Positions 18,151-26,867 of a stretch of 64,000 nucleotides of DNA are shown piece after piece. A program made the position numbers and the translations under genes. This stretch comes from Lentisphaerae bacterium ADurb.Bin082 (lineage in GTDB: Bacteria > Verrucomicrobiota > Lentisphaeria > Oligosphaerales > Oligosphaeraceae), in NCBI GenBank assembly GCA_002070945.1, contig MWEG01000048.1, forward strand, positions 19,660 to 83,659, read 5' to 3'. A model generated the notes under the pieces. The model saw only the letters and a program-made list of their open reading frames with translations. It was not told where the DNA came from and did no database searches. Every line of letters begins with the position of its first letter. Position 1 is the first letter of the stretch.

Positions 18151-18357
18151 CAGTTGCAGAGCTGCAAAAGCCCCAACGGGGCGCGACATACCAGCCCAGG
18201 GCAAGCAAAGCCCGCCAAGGGCGAGCTACGTCCTGGGTGAGGTGATGTATAATTTTGAGTCCTGAAAGGGCGAGACAAAAATGCCGCTGTGGCTAAAAGA
18301 CAACATAAAGGCATGCAAGTATTCATCACAAGCTTTCGGACATTACCAACAAATATG
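18151..18357. repeat. Long dispersed intergenic repeat, copy 2
   Basis: Second copy of the element at 7891-8080, same orientation, sharing AGCCCAGGG...TCCTGGGTGAGG, TATAATTTTGAG, GAGACAAAAATGCCGCTG and GGCATGCAAGTATTCATC. The inner stem has diverged in a way that keeps pairing. Confidence 0.7.
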
Positions 18358-18418
18358 CTTTCATAAAATGATAACGCATAATATGTATTTCAGGAGAAAA
18401 AATGCAAAGTTTCACTGT

Positions 18419-18453
18419 TCCCCCTGGACCGCGCCTGGCGCGACCCAGGGGGA
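18419..18453 (-). terminator. Strong GC hairpin after the 51-aa gene
   Basis: TCCCCCTGG...CCAGGGGGA with an inner GCGCC/GGCGC stem, about 20 bp beyond the stop of the 51-aa gene. No T-run follows on either strand, so it is terminator-like or a repeat stem. Confidence 0.35.
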
Positions 18454-18474
18454 TTGCAGTCATCGGGTCAGCGC

Positions 18475-18630
18475 TTATTTGACTTCCATGATGCCGCTGA
18501 TAAAGGTGGCATCAGGATACTGCGCCTCAAGGATGCGGCGCGCCTCGCTCGGGGAGACCGCCTCGACAATGGGATGGATGGGAGGGCGATTCTTGTGGGT
18601 GACGGTGGCCTGGTACCTCTTGGTTTTCAT
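18475..18630 (-). CDS. Small conserved-looking protein, 51 aa
   Basis: Starts MKTKRYQATVTHKNRPP, continues EAVSPSEARRILEAQYPDATF and ends ISGIMEVK. The SEARRILEAQYP segment resembles the beta-helix end of small proteins that start with a short beta-strand and are found beside ATPases, but I cannot name a family. The ATG at 18630 has AAGGAGTG seven bases upstream, a strong reason to choose it over in-frame starts further upstream. It lies 179 bp downstream of the tandem AAA+ gene on the same strand and is probably part of the same unit. It could be an adaptor or regulator; no direct evidence. Confidence 0.6.
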   Translation of the reverse strand: MKTKRYQATVTHKNRPPIHPIVEAVSPSEARRILEAQYPDATFISGIMEVK

Positions 18631-18809
18631 GGTTGCACTCCTTTTGGGTTGGGGGTTTTGCCGCCGTTGGCTCATGGCGCCCGCCATGTTTGACTTCCAA
18701 TGACGACAGGTTTGGGACAAAATACGTTGTGGATAATCTCAATCCGACGGCAGAGGGCAGATGGTCAATCGCCTCTGCCGCCGGTGCAGGACATCGTAAA
18801 GCCTCGCAC

Positions 18810-21275
18810 TCATTCGCCGGAGCCGACGTTTTGCAGCAGCTCGAAGCCGATCTGACGCCGGTTGTCAAAGTCAACGGCAAGGGTCTGCTGATCCTTGTTC
18901 TCGACCTCATCAGCCAGCGCCTTGAGGATTTCTTCGTTGGTCAGCTTTTCCTCAGCCAGATAGTAGAACTGCTGGCGGACGTTGCGGAAGTCGCCGGGTG
19001 TCAGCCTGGGGATTTCGTCCAGGATTTTTCGTTCCTGGTGGTCAAGGGTCGGCAGGTTCAGGTGCCGGAAGAAGGTGTTGTAGAAGTGCAGCTTGCCGTC
19101 GAAGTCGAGGTAGTCGAAGCACAGTTTGAAGGTGAAGCGTCGGCTGGCGGCAGGGTCGAGATTCTGGGCGAAATTGGTCGCCATGATGAAGATGCCAGAG
19201 AAGTTCTCCATCTGGTTGAGAAGCGTGGTGGTCTGGCTGACTTCCCAGTGGTGTTGGGCCTTGGCGCGGGTGCCAAGCATGGAGTCGCCTTCATCAATGA
19301 AGAGGATGCTTTTTTCGGCGGCGGCTTCCTGGAAGGCATTGACGATGCGATGCTCGGTCTCGCCGATAAAAAGATTCAGCAGGTCGCTGGCCATTTTGAT
19401 GTTCAAGGGGCGTTCAAGTTGCTTGGCGAGATACTTGACGAATTCGGTTTTGCCGGTTCCTGGAGGTCCGAACAAGAGCAGGTTCAGGCGCGGCGTGTCA
19501 CTAGCGACGCCGGGCAGGTCGGACTGGGCGAGGTAGTGACGGCCAGCAGCGATGATGCGTTCCAGGCTCGGGCCGGTTTTTAGATTCAGGCCCGCCAGGG
19601 TGTAGTCGCGAGTCGGCTGGTTGGCGTCCAGGTTGTCGACGATGTTCAGAATGTTGCAGTGCGAGCGCAAGTAGTGCATGACGGTTGTAGGGAAGTTAAT
19701 ATCCGGCTGGCATTTGAGGATGGCGGCTGCGTTTTTGACGGCGATGCTGATGCCGCCGGCGTTGACTTGGTAGCGGTGACTGGCTGCGTCCAGGAAGTCT
19801 GGCGAGAGTTGTCCGACTACGTCATAGCGCTGCAAGGCGTTCTCCCAGATGTTGCAGCGGACGGCTGGGCTGAGGGAGTCGAAGTAGATGTTGTAGTCAA
19901 AGCGTCGGCGGCTGGAAGGGTCGATGGCGCTGCGGCGGGTGTTGGCGATCCAGAGGACAGTGAGCTTGAGCGAGTCGAGAGTAGCGTTGAGCTGGCCCTT
20001 GTTCTCCCAGTCACGGTCGCCGGGCACGCCGAGCAAGGAACTCAGGAATTCGCCTATGCTGGTGTTGGCGATCATTTTGTCACATTCGTCAACGCAGACG
20101 ATGGCCTTTTCCGGATTGAGGCGGAGGTTGGCGACTTCGAGTCCTGAATAGCGGAAGTCCGGTCCTGCGGAGCGTCCGCTCCGGTCTGGAGCGCCGGCCT
20201 GGTTGATGAAGTAGAGTTCCTTGCCGAGTTTAGCGGCGAGGCTCTGGGCAAAGGCGGTTTTTCCGGTTCCAGGCAGGCCATAGAGGAGGATATTCTGGCC
20301 TTGTCCAGGCTGGCGGGAGTTAATGAGCTCCATCAGGATGGCGCCTTCTTTTTCGGCGAGTTTGCCGTGCATTTCCCAAGGGATGGTTTCGCCGGTGTAG
20401 CGCGTGTAGAAGCGGTCGCTGAGCGGAGTGTCGTTGAGGCCGTTGAGGAAGTCCTTGAAGTTGTCGTCGAGTTCCAGGCCGGTTTTTTCGAGCAGTCCGA
20501 ATCGGCGCAGATTGCCCCGTGCTTTGAGCAGGTCGGAGAGTTCTGGCTCGGAGATAGCCAGGGCAGCGGCCATGGTCGGCACCTGGCTGAGTTCATTGCT
20601 GTAGCGTCGGCGGCCGAAGACATCGCTGAGGTCCCAGAAGCCGCTTTCAGCCAGGAACAGGAACAGGACGGCTTTGCATTCCTGGTCAGATAGCTCGAAC
20701 AGCTCCTGCATCTCCTGGAACCGCTTGTGAAGGGGCGAGGTGTTGCCAGAGGCGTCCAAATGCGCTTGCAGTTCGGCCTGGCGCTGTTCAAGCAGTTGTT
20801 TCAGCAGGTTGATCATTTTGCGCCGGTAGAGCGGGTTTTTGTAGAGGTAGTCGAAGATTTCGTCGGCAGTGTCGCCGCTATCCAATTCTGGCGGCTGTTT
20901 GCGGTACTGTTCCGAGAGGGCCAGCTGCATCCGGTCGGCGAGAGGGAGCAGCTTATCATAGAGATCAGCGACCTCGGTATGGCGCAGAATCTGGGCAGGG
21001 AAACTCCACCAGTCGCGGCGGTCGTTGATGTCATCTTTGAGGCGACCAAGGAGATTGCGGTAAATGCCGGCAGCCTGGATTTTGCACCACAAGTCGCCGG
21101 AAAAGATGCGTTCGTTGTCCTGGGCTTCAAGCTGGGCGGCGTCAGGCTGGGCTGGGGAAGCCTTGGCTTTGGCGGCCTTGGGCGTAGTGGCCTTGGCTTT
21201 GGTCTTCGTGGCAGCGCCTTTTCTGCTGCGGCTGGAGGCAGAAGAGCCGCTGGGTGTCGTCTTGCTGACAGTCAT
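18810..21275 (-). CDS. Tandem AAA+ ATPase, 821 aa
   Basis: Two complete AAA+ modules are visible. Module 1 has Walker A GLPGTGKT (about residues 332-339), Walker B IVCVDECDK and a sensor region IANTRRSAIDPSSRRRFD. Module 2 has Walker A GPPGTGKT (about 598-605), Walker B ILFIDEGDS and TNFAQNLDPAASRRF with the arginine finger. Residues 1-50 are a Lys/Ala/Thr-rich low-complexity tail, and 60-320 form a helical N-domain. The protein ends RRQIGFELLQNVGSGE; the IGF tripeptide is of interest next to a ClpP. The start lies 19 bp after the clpP stop, so the two form an operon. It is not ClpA, ClpC or ClpX by sequence. Likely an unfoldase or remodelling ATPase. Confidence 0.85.
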   Translation of the reverse strand: MTVSKTTPSGSSASSRSRKGAATKTKAKATTPKAAKAKASPAQPDAAQLEAQDNERIFSGDLWCKIQAAGIYRNLLGRLKDDINDRRDWWSFPAQILRHTEVADLYDKLLPLADRMQLALSEQYRKQPPELDSGDTADEIFDYLYKNPLYRRKMINLLKQLLEQRQAELQAHLDASGNTSPLHKRFQEMQELFELSDQECKAVLFLFLAESGFWDLSDVFGRRRYSNELSQVPTMAAALAISEPELSDLLKARGNLRRFGLLEKTGLELDDNFKDFLNGLNDTPLSDRFYTRYTGETIPWEMHGKLAEKEGAILMELINSRQPGQGQNILLYGLPGTGKTAFAQSLAAKLGKELYFINQAGAPDRSGRSAGPDFRYSGLEVANLRLNPEKAIVCVDECDKMIANTSIGEFLSSLLGVPGDRDWENKGQLNATLDSLKLTVLWIANTRRSAIDPSSRRRFDYNIYFDSLSPAVRCNIWENALQRYDVVGQLSPDFLDAASHRYQVNAGGISIAVKNAAAILKCQPDINFPTTVMHYLRSHCNILNIVDNLDANQPTRDYTLAGLNLKTGPSLERIIAAGRHYLAQSDLPGVASDTPRLNLLLFGPPGTGKTEFVKYLAKQLERPLNIKMASDLLNLFIGETEHRIVNAFQEAAAEKSILFIDEGDSMLGTRAKAQHHWEVSQTTTLLNQMENFSGIFIMATNFAQNLDPAASRRFTFKLCFDYLDFDGKLHFYNTFFRHLNLPTLDHQERKILDEIPRLTPGDFRNVRQQFYYLAEEKLTNEEILKALADEVENKDQQTLAVDFDNRRQIGFELLQNVGSGE

Positions 21276-21294
21276 AGTGAGGTCCTTTCAGAGG

Positions 21295-21879
21295 TTAAGG
21301 TTTTTTGGTAAGAATGTCGTCCACCAGGTGATATTCGACGGCCTCGGCAGCGGAGAGGAAGAAGTCGCGGTCCATGTCCGCCTTGATTTTTTCAAGAGGC
21401 TGTCCAGTGCAATTGGCGAGTTTGCCGGCGAGGTACTCGTTGAGGCGTTCGGCCTCAAGGACATTGCGTTTCATGTCTTCGACCGGCCCTTGGGTACTGG
21501 CGGCGACCTGGTGGAGCATCATGCGGCTGCTGGGCAGGGCGTGACGTTTGCCCTTGGCGCCGGCAGCAAGGATGACGCAGCCCATGGAGGCGCACTTGCC
21601 GACGGCGTAGGTGTGAATGTCGCAGAGGGACAACTCCATGCAGTCAACGATGGCCAGGCCGTCGACGACGTTGCCGCCAGAGGAGTTGACGTAGAGATGG
21701 ATGTCGGCTTTGGGATTCTCGGCTTGCAGGAACAGGAGCTGGCTGATGACCAGCGAAGCGCTGTTCTCGTTGATGACGCCGTTGAGCATGACGATGCGGT
21801 CACGCAGCAAACGGCTGTAGATGTCGTAGCTGCGCTCACCGAGACTGTCGTTGACTAAGACCATGGGGACAAGATTCAT
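21295..21879 (-). CDS. clpP: ClpP-family serine protease, 194 aa
   Basis: The protein starts MNLVPMVLVNDSLGERSYDIYSRLL, aligning with mature ClpP. The catalytic Ser is in GKCASMGC, the His in RMMLHQ and the Asp in ADMDRDFF, so the triad is intact. Compared with housekeeping ClpP, the NSPGG loop is NSSGG, MGQAASMGA is VGKCASMGC, and the HQP turn after the catalytic His is HQVAAS, suggesting a specialised paralogue. The ATG at 21879 has AAGGAGG seven bases upstream; there is no long propeptide. It is the first gene of an operon with a tandem AAA+ ATPase 19 bp downstream. ClpP needs an AAA+ partner to degrade proteins, and this neighbour is the natural candidate. Confidence 0.92.
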   Translation of the reverse strand: MNLVPMVLVNDSLGERSYDIYSRLLRDRIVMLNGVINENSASLVISQLLFLQAENPKADIHLYVNSSGGNVVDGLAIVDCMELSLCDIHTYAVGKCASMGCVILAAGAKGKRHALPSSRMMLHQVAASTQGPVEDMKRNVLEAERLNEYLAGKLANCTGQPLEKIKADMDRDFFLSAAEAVEYHLVDDILTKKP

Positions 21880-21944
21880 GACGGACCTCCTTGTGTTGTG
21901 GATGGGGGGAACAGGGCAGTTTTTGGCTCTATGCATAGTATGCC

Positions 21945-21975
21945 ATAGCACCCCGGACACCTATTGTCCGGGATG
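21945..21975 (-). promoter_or_regulatory. Palindrome upstream of clpP operon (operator candidate, copy 2)
   Basis: Perfect CCCGGACA-CCTAT-TGTCCGGG (21952-21972), followed on the minus strand by TGGCATACTATG. It is about 33 bp similar to the element at 17727-17757 and lies the same distance (about 75 bp) from the start codon. Confidence 0.45.
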
Positions 21976-21992
21976 GAACGAAAGGGGAATTT

Positions 21993-22056
21993 TTAGTGGA
22001 CAGTGGACAATGGACGTTAGTGGACTTTAATGGACGTTAGTAGACGATGAACGTGG
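21993..22056. repeat. GTGGACAGTGGAC/AATGGACGTTA simple repeat
   Basis: Tandem TGGAC-containing units at 8-12 nt intervals, the same family as at 22438-22500 and, inverted, 17805-17850. Confidence 0.6.
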
Positions 22057-22437
22057 ACAGTGGGCGAGGGGGAGTTTGGGAAAGGGGTCTTGGTGGAAAA
22101 AGTTGAGAAAATGCGTGAGCGTCGTTTGCTTTTTGTGATTTGTATGCTGTGTAAAAATTGTAATTGCCGGATTATCGTCAGTATTTGAGCACGGGCTACG
22201 GTCGAACCAGACATCGCCGGTTTTATTATAAATGAAAGCATCGCGTGGTTTATCGTGTATTTTTCGAAAGAAATCTTTAAAAAAGTCAGAAAAAGTCAAA
22301 AAAATTGAAAAAAGTTTATACTTCGCCTATTTTATTTCATTGCAACTCATTCTTTAATAATGAGTTAATTGCATTTTATCGGGTAAGATTGAGTTGGCAT
22401 TTATAGATAAATTTTGTGTGCGCCTTGGGCAAGGCAC
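22057..22437. other. AT-rich intergenic spacer without a supported gene
   Basis: This stretch is markedly more AT-rich than its surroundings. Short frames exist on the minus strand, one starting MTFSDFFKDFFRKI, but none has a ribosome-binding site or recognisable domain, and their ends run into the TGGAC repeats. It may be decayed foreign DNA. Confidence 0.4.
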
Positions 22438-22500
22438 TTTAGTGGACTCTGGCGGACTTTAGTGGACTCTAATGGACGCCAGTGGACTTGAGTGGACAGC
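22438..22500. repeat. TTAGTGGACTCTGGCGGAC simple repeat
   Basis: Six TGGAC/GGCGGAC units in tandem at 8-10 nt spacing, the third array of this type in the window. Confidence 0.6.
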
Positions 22501-22612
22501 GGGCGAGGGCTGCGCCACCCCAGGTTCCGCTTCGCTGCACCTGGGGTTACTCATAGTTTCGCTTCTCCGAGGCTTTTACCGCTTCGCGGCTGGTTTCTCC
22601 GTACGCCCCCCT

Positions 22613-22666
22613 GAAAAAAATCTGCGTCATCTGCGTCATCTGCGGATAAAACAGAAGTTTCTCGCC
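22613..22666. repeat. Dispersed ATCCGCAGATGACGC repeat, copy B
   Basis: AAATCTGCGTCATCTGCGTCATCTGCGGATAAAA, the reverse complement of the copy at 7618-7672 with the same flanks. The inner TCATCTGCG unit is directly repeated. Confidence 0.65.
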
Positions 22667-22774
22667 CTTCGTATCCATGGCTGCCCGATTATCATCTACT
22701 GCCACGAACTTCGCGTTGCTGATTTGCAGGACGGGCGCGCGTCATTACATTATATTCCTATAGTTTGTCACTCA

Positions 22775-22851
22775 GGGCGATTAGCTCAGTTGGTTAGAGC
22801 GCCACGTTTACACCGTGGTTGTCGGCGGTTCGAGTCCGTCATCGCCCACCA
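22775..22851 (+). tRNA. tRNA-Val (anticodon TAC)
   Basis: Acceptor arms GGGCGAT and ATCGCCC pair completely. The D-arm GCTC...GAGC, anticodon stem CCACG/CGTGG with loop TTTACAC (anticodon TAC, reading GTA and related Val codons), and T-arm GGCGG-TTCGAGT-CCGTC are all present. CCA is encoded at 22849-22851. The gene stands alone before purD. Confidence 0.95.
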
Positions 22852-22953
22852 TTGTCTTAACAGGCATCGAATCGGCGGCTATTGCGGGCAGTCGGTTCGA
22901 TGTTCTTGTCTAAGGGGCGGCGCTGACTTTATCGCTGTAGAAGGAAACTAGCC

Positions 22954-24222
22954 ATGAACGTGCTTTTGATTGGCGGCGGCGGTCGTGAACATGCCTTGGC
23001 GTGGAAGCTGATGCAGAGTCCCCAGGCTGGCGTCGTGTACTGTTCGCCTGGTAATCCTGGCATGCGCGGCGTGGTCACGGTCCCGGAGGGCACGCTGGCC
23101 GAATTGGCAGACTTTGCGGTGGCGCACCAGGTCGGCCTCACTATGGTCGGTCCGGAAGCGCCTCTGTGCGCTGGCATTGTGGATGAATTCCGGCGGCGCG
23201 GCTTGCGCATCGTCGGCCCTGACCAGTATGCTGCCCAGTTGGAGGGCAGCAAGAGCTTTGCCAAGCAGTTTATGCAGCGTCATGGCCTGCCTACGGCAGC
23301 GTCGTGGCATTTCACGGCTGAAGAGCCGGCTTTAGCCTGTGTGCGTCAGCGAGGCGCGCCGCTGGTCGTGAAGGCTGATGGCCTGGCCGCCGGCAAGGGC
23401 GTAGTGGTGGCGACGACCGTCGCTGAGGCTGAAGCAGCGGTTCGAGCTTGCTTCGGGGGAGCATTTGGCGCTGCCGGGGCATCAGTCCTTATCGAGGAAT
23501 GTCTGTTTGGCGAGGAAGCCTCCATCATCGCCTTGTGCGACGGCAAGACCATCGTGCCGCTGGCGACCTCGCAGGACCACAAGCGTGCGGGCGACGGCGA
23601 TACCGGCCCTAATACCGGCGGCATGGGCGCCTACTCCCCGGCTCCGGTAGTCACGCCTGAACTTGAGCAGGTGATTGACGCCCAGATCATGCAGCCGTTC
23701 CTGCGTGGCTGCCAGGCGGATGGACTGGACTTCCGCGGCGTCATCTACGCTGGACTGATGCTTACAGCACAAGGCCCGAAAGTGCTTGAATTCAATGTCC
23801 GCTTCGGCGACCCGGAGACGCAGGCTATCCTGGCGCGCTTGGACAGCGATCTGCTGGAGGCACTAGTCGCGACAGCGGACGGACGACTCGCCGAGGTCGA
23901 ACTGGTCTGGTCGCCGAAGCCAGCGGTGTGCGTGGTGATGGCCTCGGAGGGCTATCCGAACAAGTATCGCAAGGGCGACCCGATCCGCGGCATCGATGCG
24001 GCCGAGGCCACTGGCGCTGTCGTTTTCCAGGCAGGCACCCGCATTGAGAATGGGCAGACTGTCACTTCCGGCGGCCGCGTTCTCGGAGTCACCGCCCTGG
24101 GGCAAGACATTGCCGAGGCAGTCGCTAATGCCTACCAGGCGGTCGAACTGATTTCCTGGCCAGGCGCTTGGTACCGGAGGGATATCGCACACCGCGCCTT
24201 GCAGCGTGACAAACAGCGCTGA
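22954..24222 (+). CDS. purD: Phosphoribosylamine-glycine ligase (GAR synthetase)
   Basis: Catalyses ATP-dependent joining of glycine to 5-phosphoribosylamine, the second step of purine synthesis. The N-terminus MNVLLIGGGGREHALAWKL is the diagnostic PurD opening. The ATP-grasp region includes APLVVKADGLAAGKGVVVA and VLIEECLFGEEASI, followed by QDHKRAGDGDTGPNTGGMGAYSP. LEFNVRFGDPETQ is the metal-binding signature. The length of 422 aa is normal. The ATG has AAGGAAA seven bases upstream. It is monocistronic, with a hairpin after the stop. No other purine genes are nearby. Confidence 0.97.
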   Translation: MNVLLIGGGGREHALAWKLMQSPQAGVVYCSPGNPGMRGVVTVPEGTLAELADFAVAHQVGLTMVGPEAPLCAGIVDEFRRRGLRIVGPDQYAAQLEGSKSFAKQFMQRHGLPTAASWHFTAEEPALACVRQRGAPLVVKADGLAAGKGVVVATTVAEAEAAVRACFGGAFGAAGASVLIEECLFGEEASIIALCDGKTIVPLATSQDHKRAGDGDTGPNTGGMGAYSPAPVVTPELEQVIDAQIMQPFLRGCQADGLDFRGVIYAGLMLTAQGPKVLEFNVRFGDPETQAILARLDSDLLEALVATADGRLAEVELVWSPKPAVCVVMASEGYPNKYRKGDPIRGIDAAEATGAVVFQAGTRIENGQTVTSGGRVLGVTALGQDIAEAVANAYQAVELISWPGAWYRRDIAHRALQRDKQR

Positions 24223-24241
24223 CCAAGGTTCCGGCCAGACA

Positions 24242-24279
24242 ACAGGCGGAACAGCGGCAAGAGCAGCGGTTCCGCCTGT
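24242..24279 (+). terminator. Hairpin after purD
   Basis: ACAGGCGGAAC and GTTCCGCCTGT form an 11-bp perfect stem with a 16-nt loop that is itself partly self-complementary. No strong T-run follows, so efficiency is uncertain. Confidence 0.5.
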
Positions 24280-24427
24280 GTCATTAAGCTTGCGACAAAG
24301 TGTCTCACTGTGACGCGAGTTGTGCCAACCTGTGTGCCAGCTGGGAGGGACGCACGGCCAGGGGCGAGGAGGGAGAAAGTGACTCAACCACCGTGTTGCA
24401 AGCATCTTATGGTTCTTTGTGTTAACT

Positions 24428-24443
24428 TGGCATGCTAATTGCT
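24428..24443 (+). promoter_or_regulatory. Sigma-54-like -24/-12 promoter upstream of dnaK
   Basis: TGGCAT-GCTAA-TTGCT matches the RpoN consensus TGGCAC-N5-TTGC(A/T) with the invariant GG and GC at the correct 10-nt spacing. It would place the transcript start near 24454, about 69 nt before dnaK. No well-spaced sigma-70 hexamers and no CIRCE repeat are seen in the same spacer (24280-24522). Confidence 0.5.
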
Positions 24444-24522
24444 TGATATATTCCTCGTGTAGGACAAAATAAGCGAAAAGACGACAACAAGTAACACAAA
24501 GAATACAATAGGAGTACATATC

Positions 24523-26472
24523 ATGGGAAAAATTTTAGGCATTGACTTAGGCACGACTAATTCGTGCATGGCGGTGATGGAGAGTGGCAAGCCGGTCGTG
24601 ATTCCGAATGCGGAAGGCAGTCGGACGACGCCGTCGGTGGTGGCTTTCACCAAGAACGGCGAGCGTCTGGTTGGCGCTATGGCTAAACGCCAGGCAGTGA
24701 CCAATCCGACCCAGACCGTGTTTTCGATCAAGCGCTTCATGGGCCGGAAGTTCTCCGAGATGAAGCATGACGTCGACTTGGTTCCGTATAAGCTGGTGGA
24801 AGGCAAGAATGGCGACGCCCACGTCCAGATTGGCGACAAGACCTACTCGCCGCCGGAAATCTCCGCGATCATCCTGCAAAAATTGAAGGCGGACGCGGAA
24901 GCGTACCTGGGTGAGACGATTACGGAAGCCGTGATCACGGTGCCGGCGTATTTCAATGACAGCCAGCGCCAGGCTACCAAGGACGCCGGCCGCATCGCTG
25001 GCCTGGAAGTCCGACGCATCATCAACGAGCCGACGGCGGCCTCGCTGGCCTACGGCCTCGACAAGAAGCGGGATGAGAAGATCGCGGTCTACGACTTGGG
25101 CGGCGGTACCTTCGATATTTCGATTCTGGAGCTCGGTGAAGGCGTTTTTGAAGTCAAGGCTACCAACGGTGACACGCACCTGGGCGGCGACGACTTTGAC
25201 GATACCGTGATTACCTGGCTGGTTGACGAGGTCAAAAAAGAGACTGGCGTTGATGTGCGCAAGGACCAAGTCGCTTTGCAGCGCCTGAAGGAAGCTGCGG
25301 AAAAAGCCAAGTGCGAATTGTCCAGCAGCACGACGACGGAAATCAACCTGCCGTTCCTGTCGGCCAATGAAGCCGGGCCGTTCCATCTGACCAAGACCCT
25401 GACCCGGGCGCACCTGGAGCAGCTGACGGCTGACCTGGTGAAACGTTCGGTGGCACCGTGCCAGAACTGCCTGCGGGACGCCAGCCTCAGCGCGTCTCAG
25501 ATTGACGAAGTCATCCTGGTCGGCGGCATGACCCGTATGCCGGCCATCCAGAAGCTGACTGAGGACTTGTTTGGCAAGGTCCCGCACAAGGGCGTTAACC
25601 CGGATGAAGTCGTGGCTATTGGCGCGGCTATCCAGGGCGGCGTTCTGGCTGGCGACGTCAAAGACGTCCTCCTGCTGGATGTGACGCCTCTGTCCCTCGG
25701 CATCGAGACCCTGGGCGGCGTGTTCACGAAGCTGATCGAGCGCAATACCACTATTCCGACTAAGAAGAGTGAGATTTTCAGCACGGCCAGCGACAACCAG
25801 CCCTCGGTGGAAATCCATATCTTGCAGGGCGAGCGTGAAATGGCCATCGGCAATAAGACCATTGGTAAGTTCCATCTGGACGAGATTCCGCCTGCCCCGC
25901 GTGGAGTGCCGCAGATCGAAGTCACCTTTGACATCGACCCGAATGGCATCCTGAAAGTGTCGGCTAAGAACCTCGGCACTGGCAAGGAGCAGAAAATCAC
26001 CATCACTGCCAACTCGGGCCTGACCGAGGAGGAAATCAAGAAGATGGTCAACGAGGCCCAGGTGCACGCTGAAGAGGACAAGAAGAAGCGCGAGGCGGTT
26101 GACATCAAGAACCGCGCTGACTCCATGGTCTACCAGACCGAGCGTCAGTTGAAGGAGAATGGCGATAAGATTCCGGCTGACTTGAAACAGCCGATCGAGG
26201 AGGGCTTGGAGCGCCTGAAGAAGGCGATTGCTGACAATGACACGGCGCGGATGGACAGCATCATGAAGGAGCTGGAAAGCAAGATGCATGCCTTTGCCGA
26301 AGAGTTGTACCGCAACGCCCAGGCTCAGCAACAGCAGGGCGGCGGCGCTGGTGCTGGCCCGGAAGGCTTTGCTGGCGGCCAGCAGGCGTCGTCAGGCGAG
26401 ACCACCGGCAGCAAGGCGGATGACAGTGTCATTGACGCAGACTTCCGCGACGTCTCCGACGACAAGAAGTGA
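24523..26472 (+). CDS. dnaK: Hsp70 chaperone DnaK
   Basis: ATP-driven chaperone of the cytoplasm. All three Hsp70 signatures are present: [13 protein letters not shown] near the start, [16 protein letters not shown] in the middle and [14 protein letters not shown] later. They are followed by the substrate-binding domain ([28 protein letters not shown]) and a helical lid. The C-terminus is Gly/Gln/Ala-rich and ends [15 protein letters not shown], close to the conserved EEVD-like DnaK tail (VIDADFxEV). The length of 649 aa is normal. A strong AGGAG ribosome-binding site precedes the ATG. grpE and dnaJ are not adjacent; instead groES follows 83 bp downstream. A sigma-54-like site lies about 80 bp upstream. 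Confidence 0.98.
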   Translation: MGKILGIDLGTTNSCMAVMESGKPVVIPNAEGSRTTPSVVAFTKNGERLVGAMAKRQAVTNPTQTVFSIKRFMGRKFSEMKHDVDLVPYKLVEGKNGDAHVQIGDKTYSPPEISAIILQKLKADAEAYLGETITEAVITVPAYFNDSQRQATKDAGRIAGLEVRRIINEPTAASLAYGLDKKRDEKIAVYDLGGGTFDISILELGEGVFEVKATNGDTHLGGDDFDDTVITWLVDEVKKETGVDVRKDQVALQRLKEAAEKAKCELSSSTTTEINLPFLSANEAGPFHLTKTLTRAHLEQLTADLVKRSVAPCQNCLRDASLSASQIDEVILVGGMTRMPAIQKLTEDLFGKVPHKGVNPDEVVAIGAAIQGGVLAGDVKDVLLLDVTPLSLGIETLGGVFTKLIERNTTIPTKKSEIFSTASDNQPSVEIHILQGEREMAIGNKTIGKFHLDEIPPAPRGVPQIEVTFDIDPNGILKVSAKNLGTGKEQKITITANSGLTEEEIKKMVNEAQVHAEEDKKKREAVDIKNRADSMVYQTERQLKENGDKIPADLKQPIEEGLERLKKAIADNDTARMDSIMKELESKMHAFAEELYRNAQAQQQQGGGAGAGPEGFAGGQQASSGETTGSKADDSVIDADFRDVSDDKK

Positions 26473-26555
26473 CTATAACTATAAATGATTAGCGGCATAT
26501 CGGGAATTTTTCCCGCCTGTCAATAAACATCGAACAACAAGAAGGAGATTCACGC

Positions 26556-26867
26556 ATGAACATCAAACCGTTGGGCGACCGTGTTCTGGTTGAGGCCATT
26601 GAGCTGCAAGAAGTCATCAAGGGCGGCATTGTCATTCCCGACAGCGCCAAGGAGAAGCCCCAGGAGGCCAAGGTTGTCGCGGTCGGCCCGGGCAAGCGCG
26701 ATGACAACGGCAAGCTCATCCCGATGGACGTCAAGGTCGGCGACACGGTGTTGACCTCGAAGTACGGCGGCACCGAGATCAAGATCGACGACAAGGAGTA
26801 CAAGATTCTCAATGCCAGCGACATCCTGGCGATCGTCGAGGAGTGCTGCAAAGCTAAGTGCAAGTGA
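26556..26867 (+). CDS. groES: Co-chaperonin GroES (Hsp10)
   Basis: Forms the heptameric lid of the GroEL folding chamber. [16 protein letters not shown], the mobile loop [18 protein letters not shown] and [22 protein letters not shown] are canonical. At 103 aa it is slightly longer than E. coli GroES, with a Cys/Lys-rich tail (EECCKAKCK). AAGAAGGAG precedes the ATG. It is followed after 87 bp by groEL. The 83-bp gap after dnaK holds a small GGGAA/TTCCC inverted repeat but no clear terminator, so a dnaK-groES-groEL transcript is possible. Confidence 0.97.
   Translation: MNIKPLGDRVLVEAIELQEVIKGGIVIPDSAKEKPQEAKVVAVGPGKRDDNGKLIPMDVKVGDTVLTSKYGGTEIKIDDKEYKILNASDILAIVEECCKAKCK

Noticed and set aside
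18281..18703. 140-codon plus-strand frame starting MPLWLKDN
   Set aside because: Begins inside a dispersed repeat and runs antisense to the 51-aa gene; a similar frame in the other repeat copy diverges immediately after.
22017..22299. 90-codon minus-strand frame starting MTFSDFF
   Set aside because: No ribosome-binding site, ends in simple repeats, no domain; left as AT-rich spacer.
24547..26331. 594-codon open frame antisense to dnaK
   Set aside because: Shadow of the GC-rich third positions of dnaK; no ribosome-binding site and no domain.
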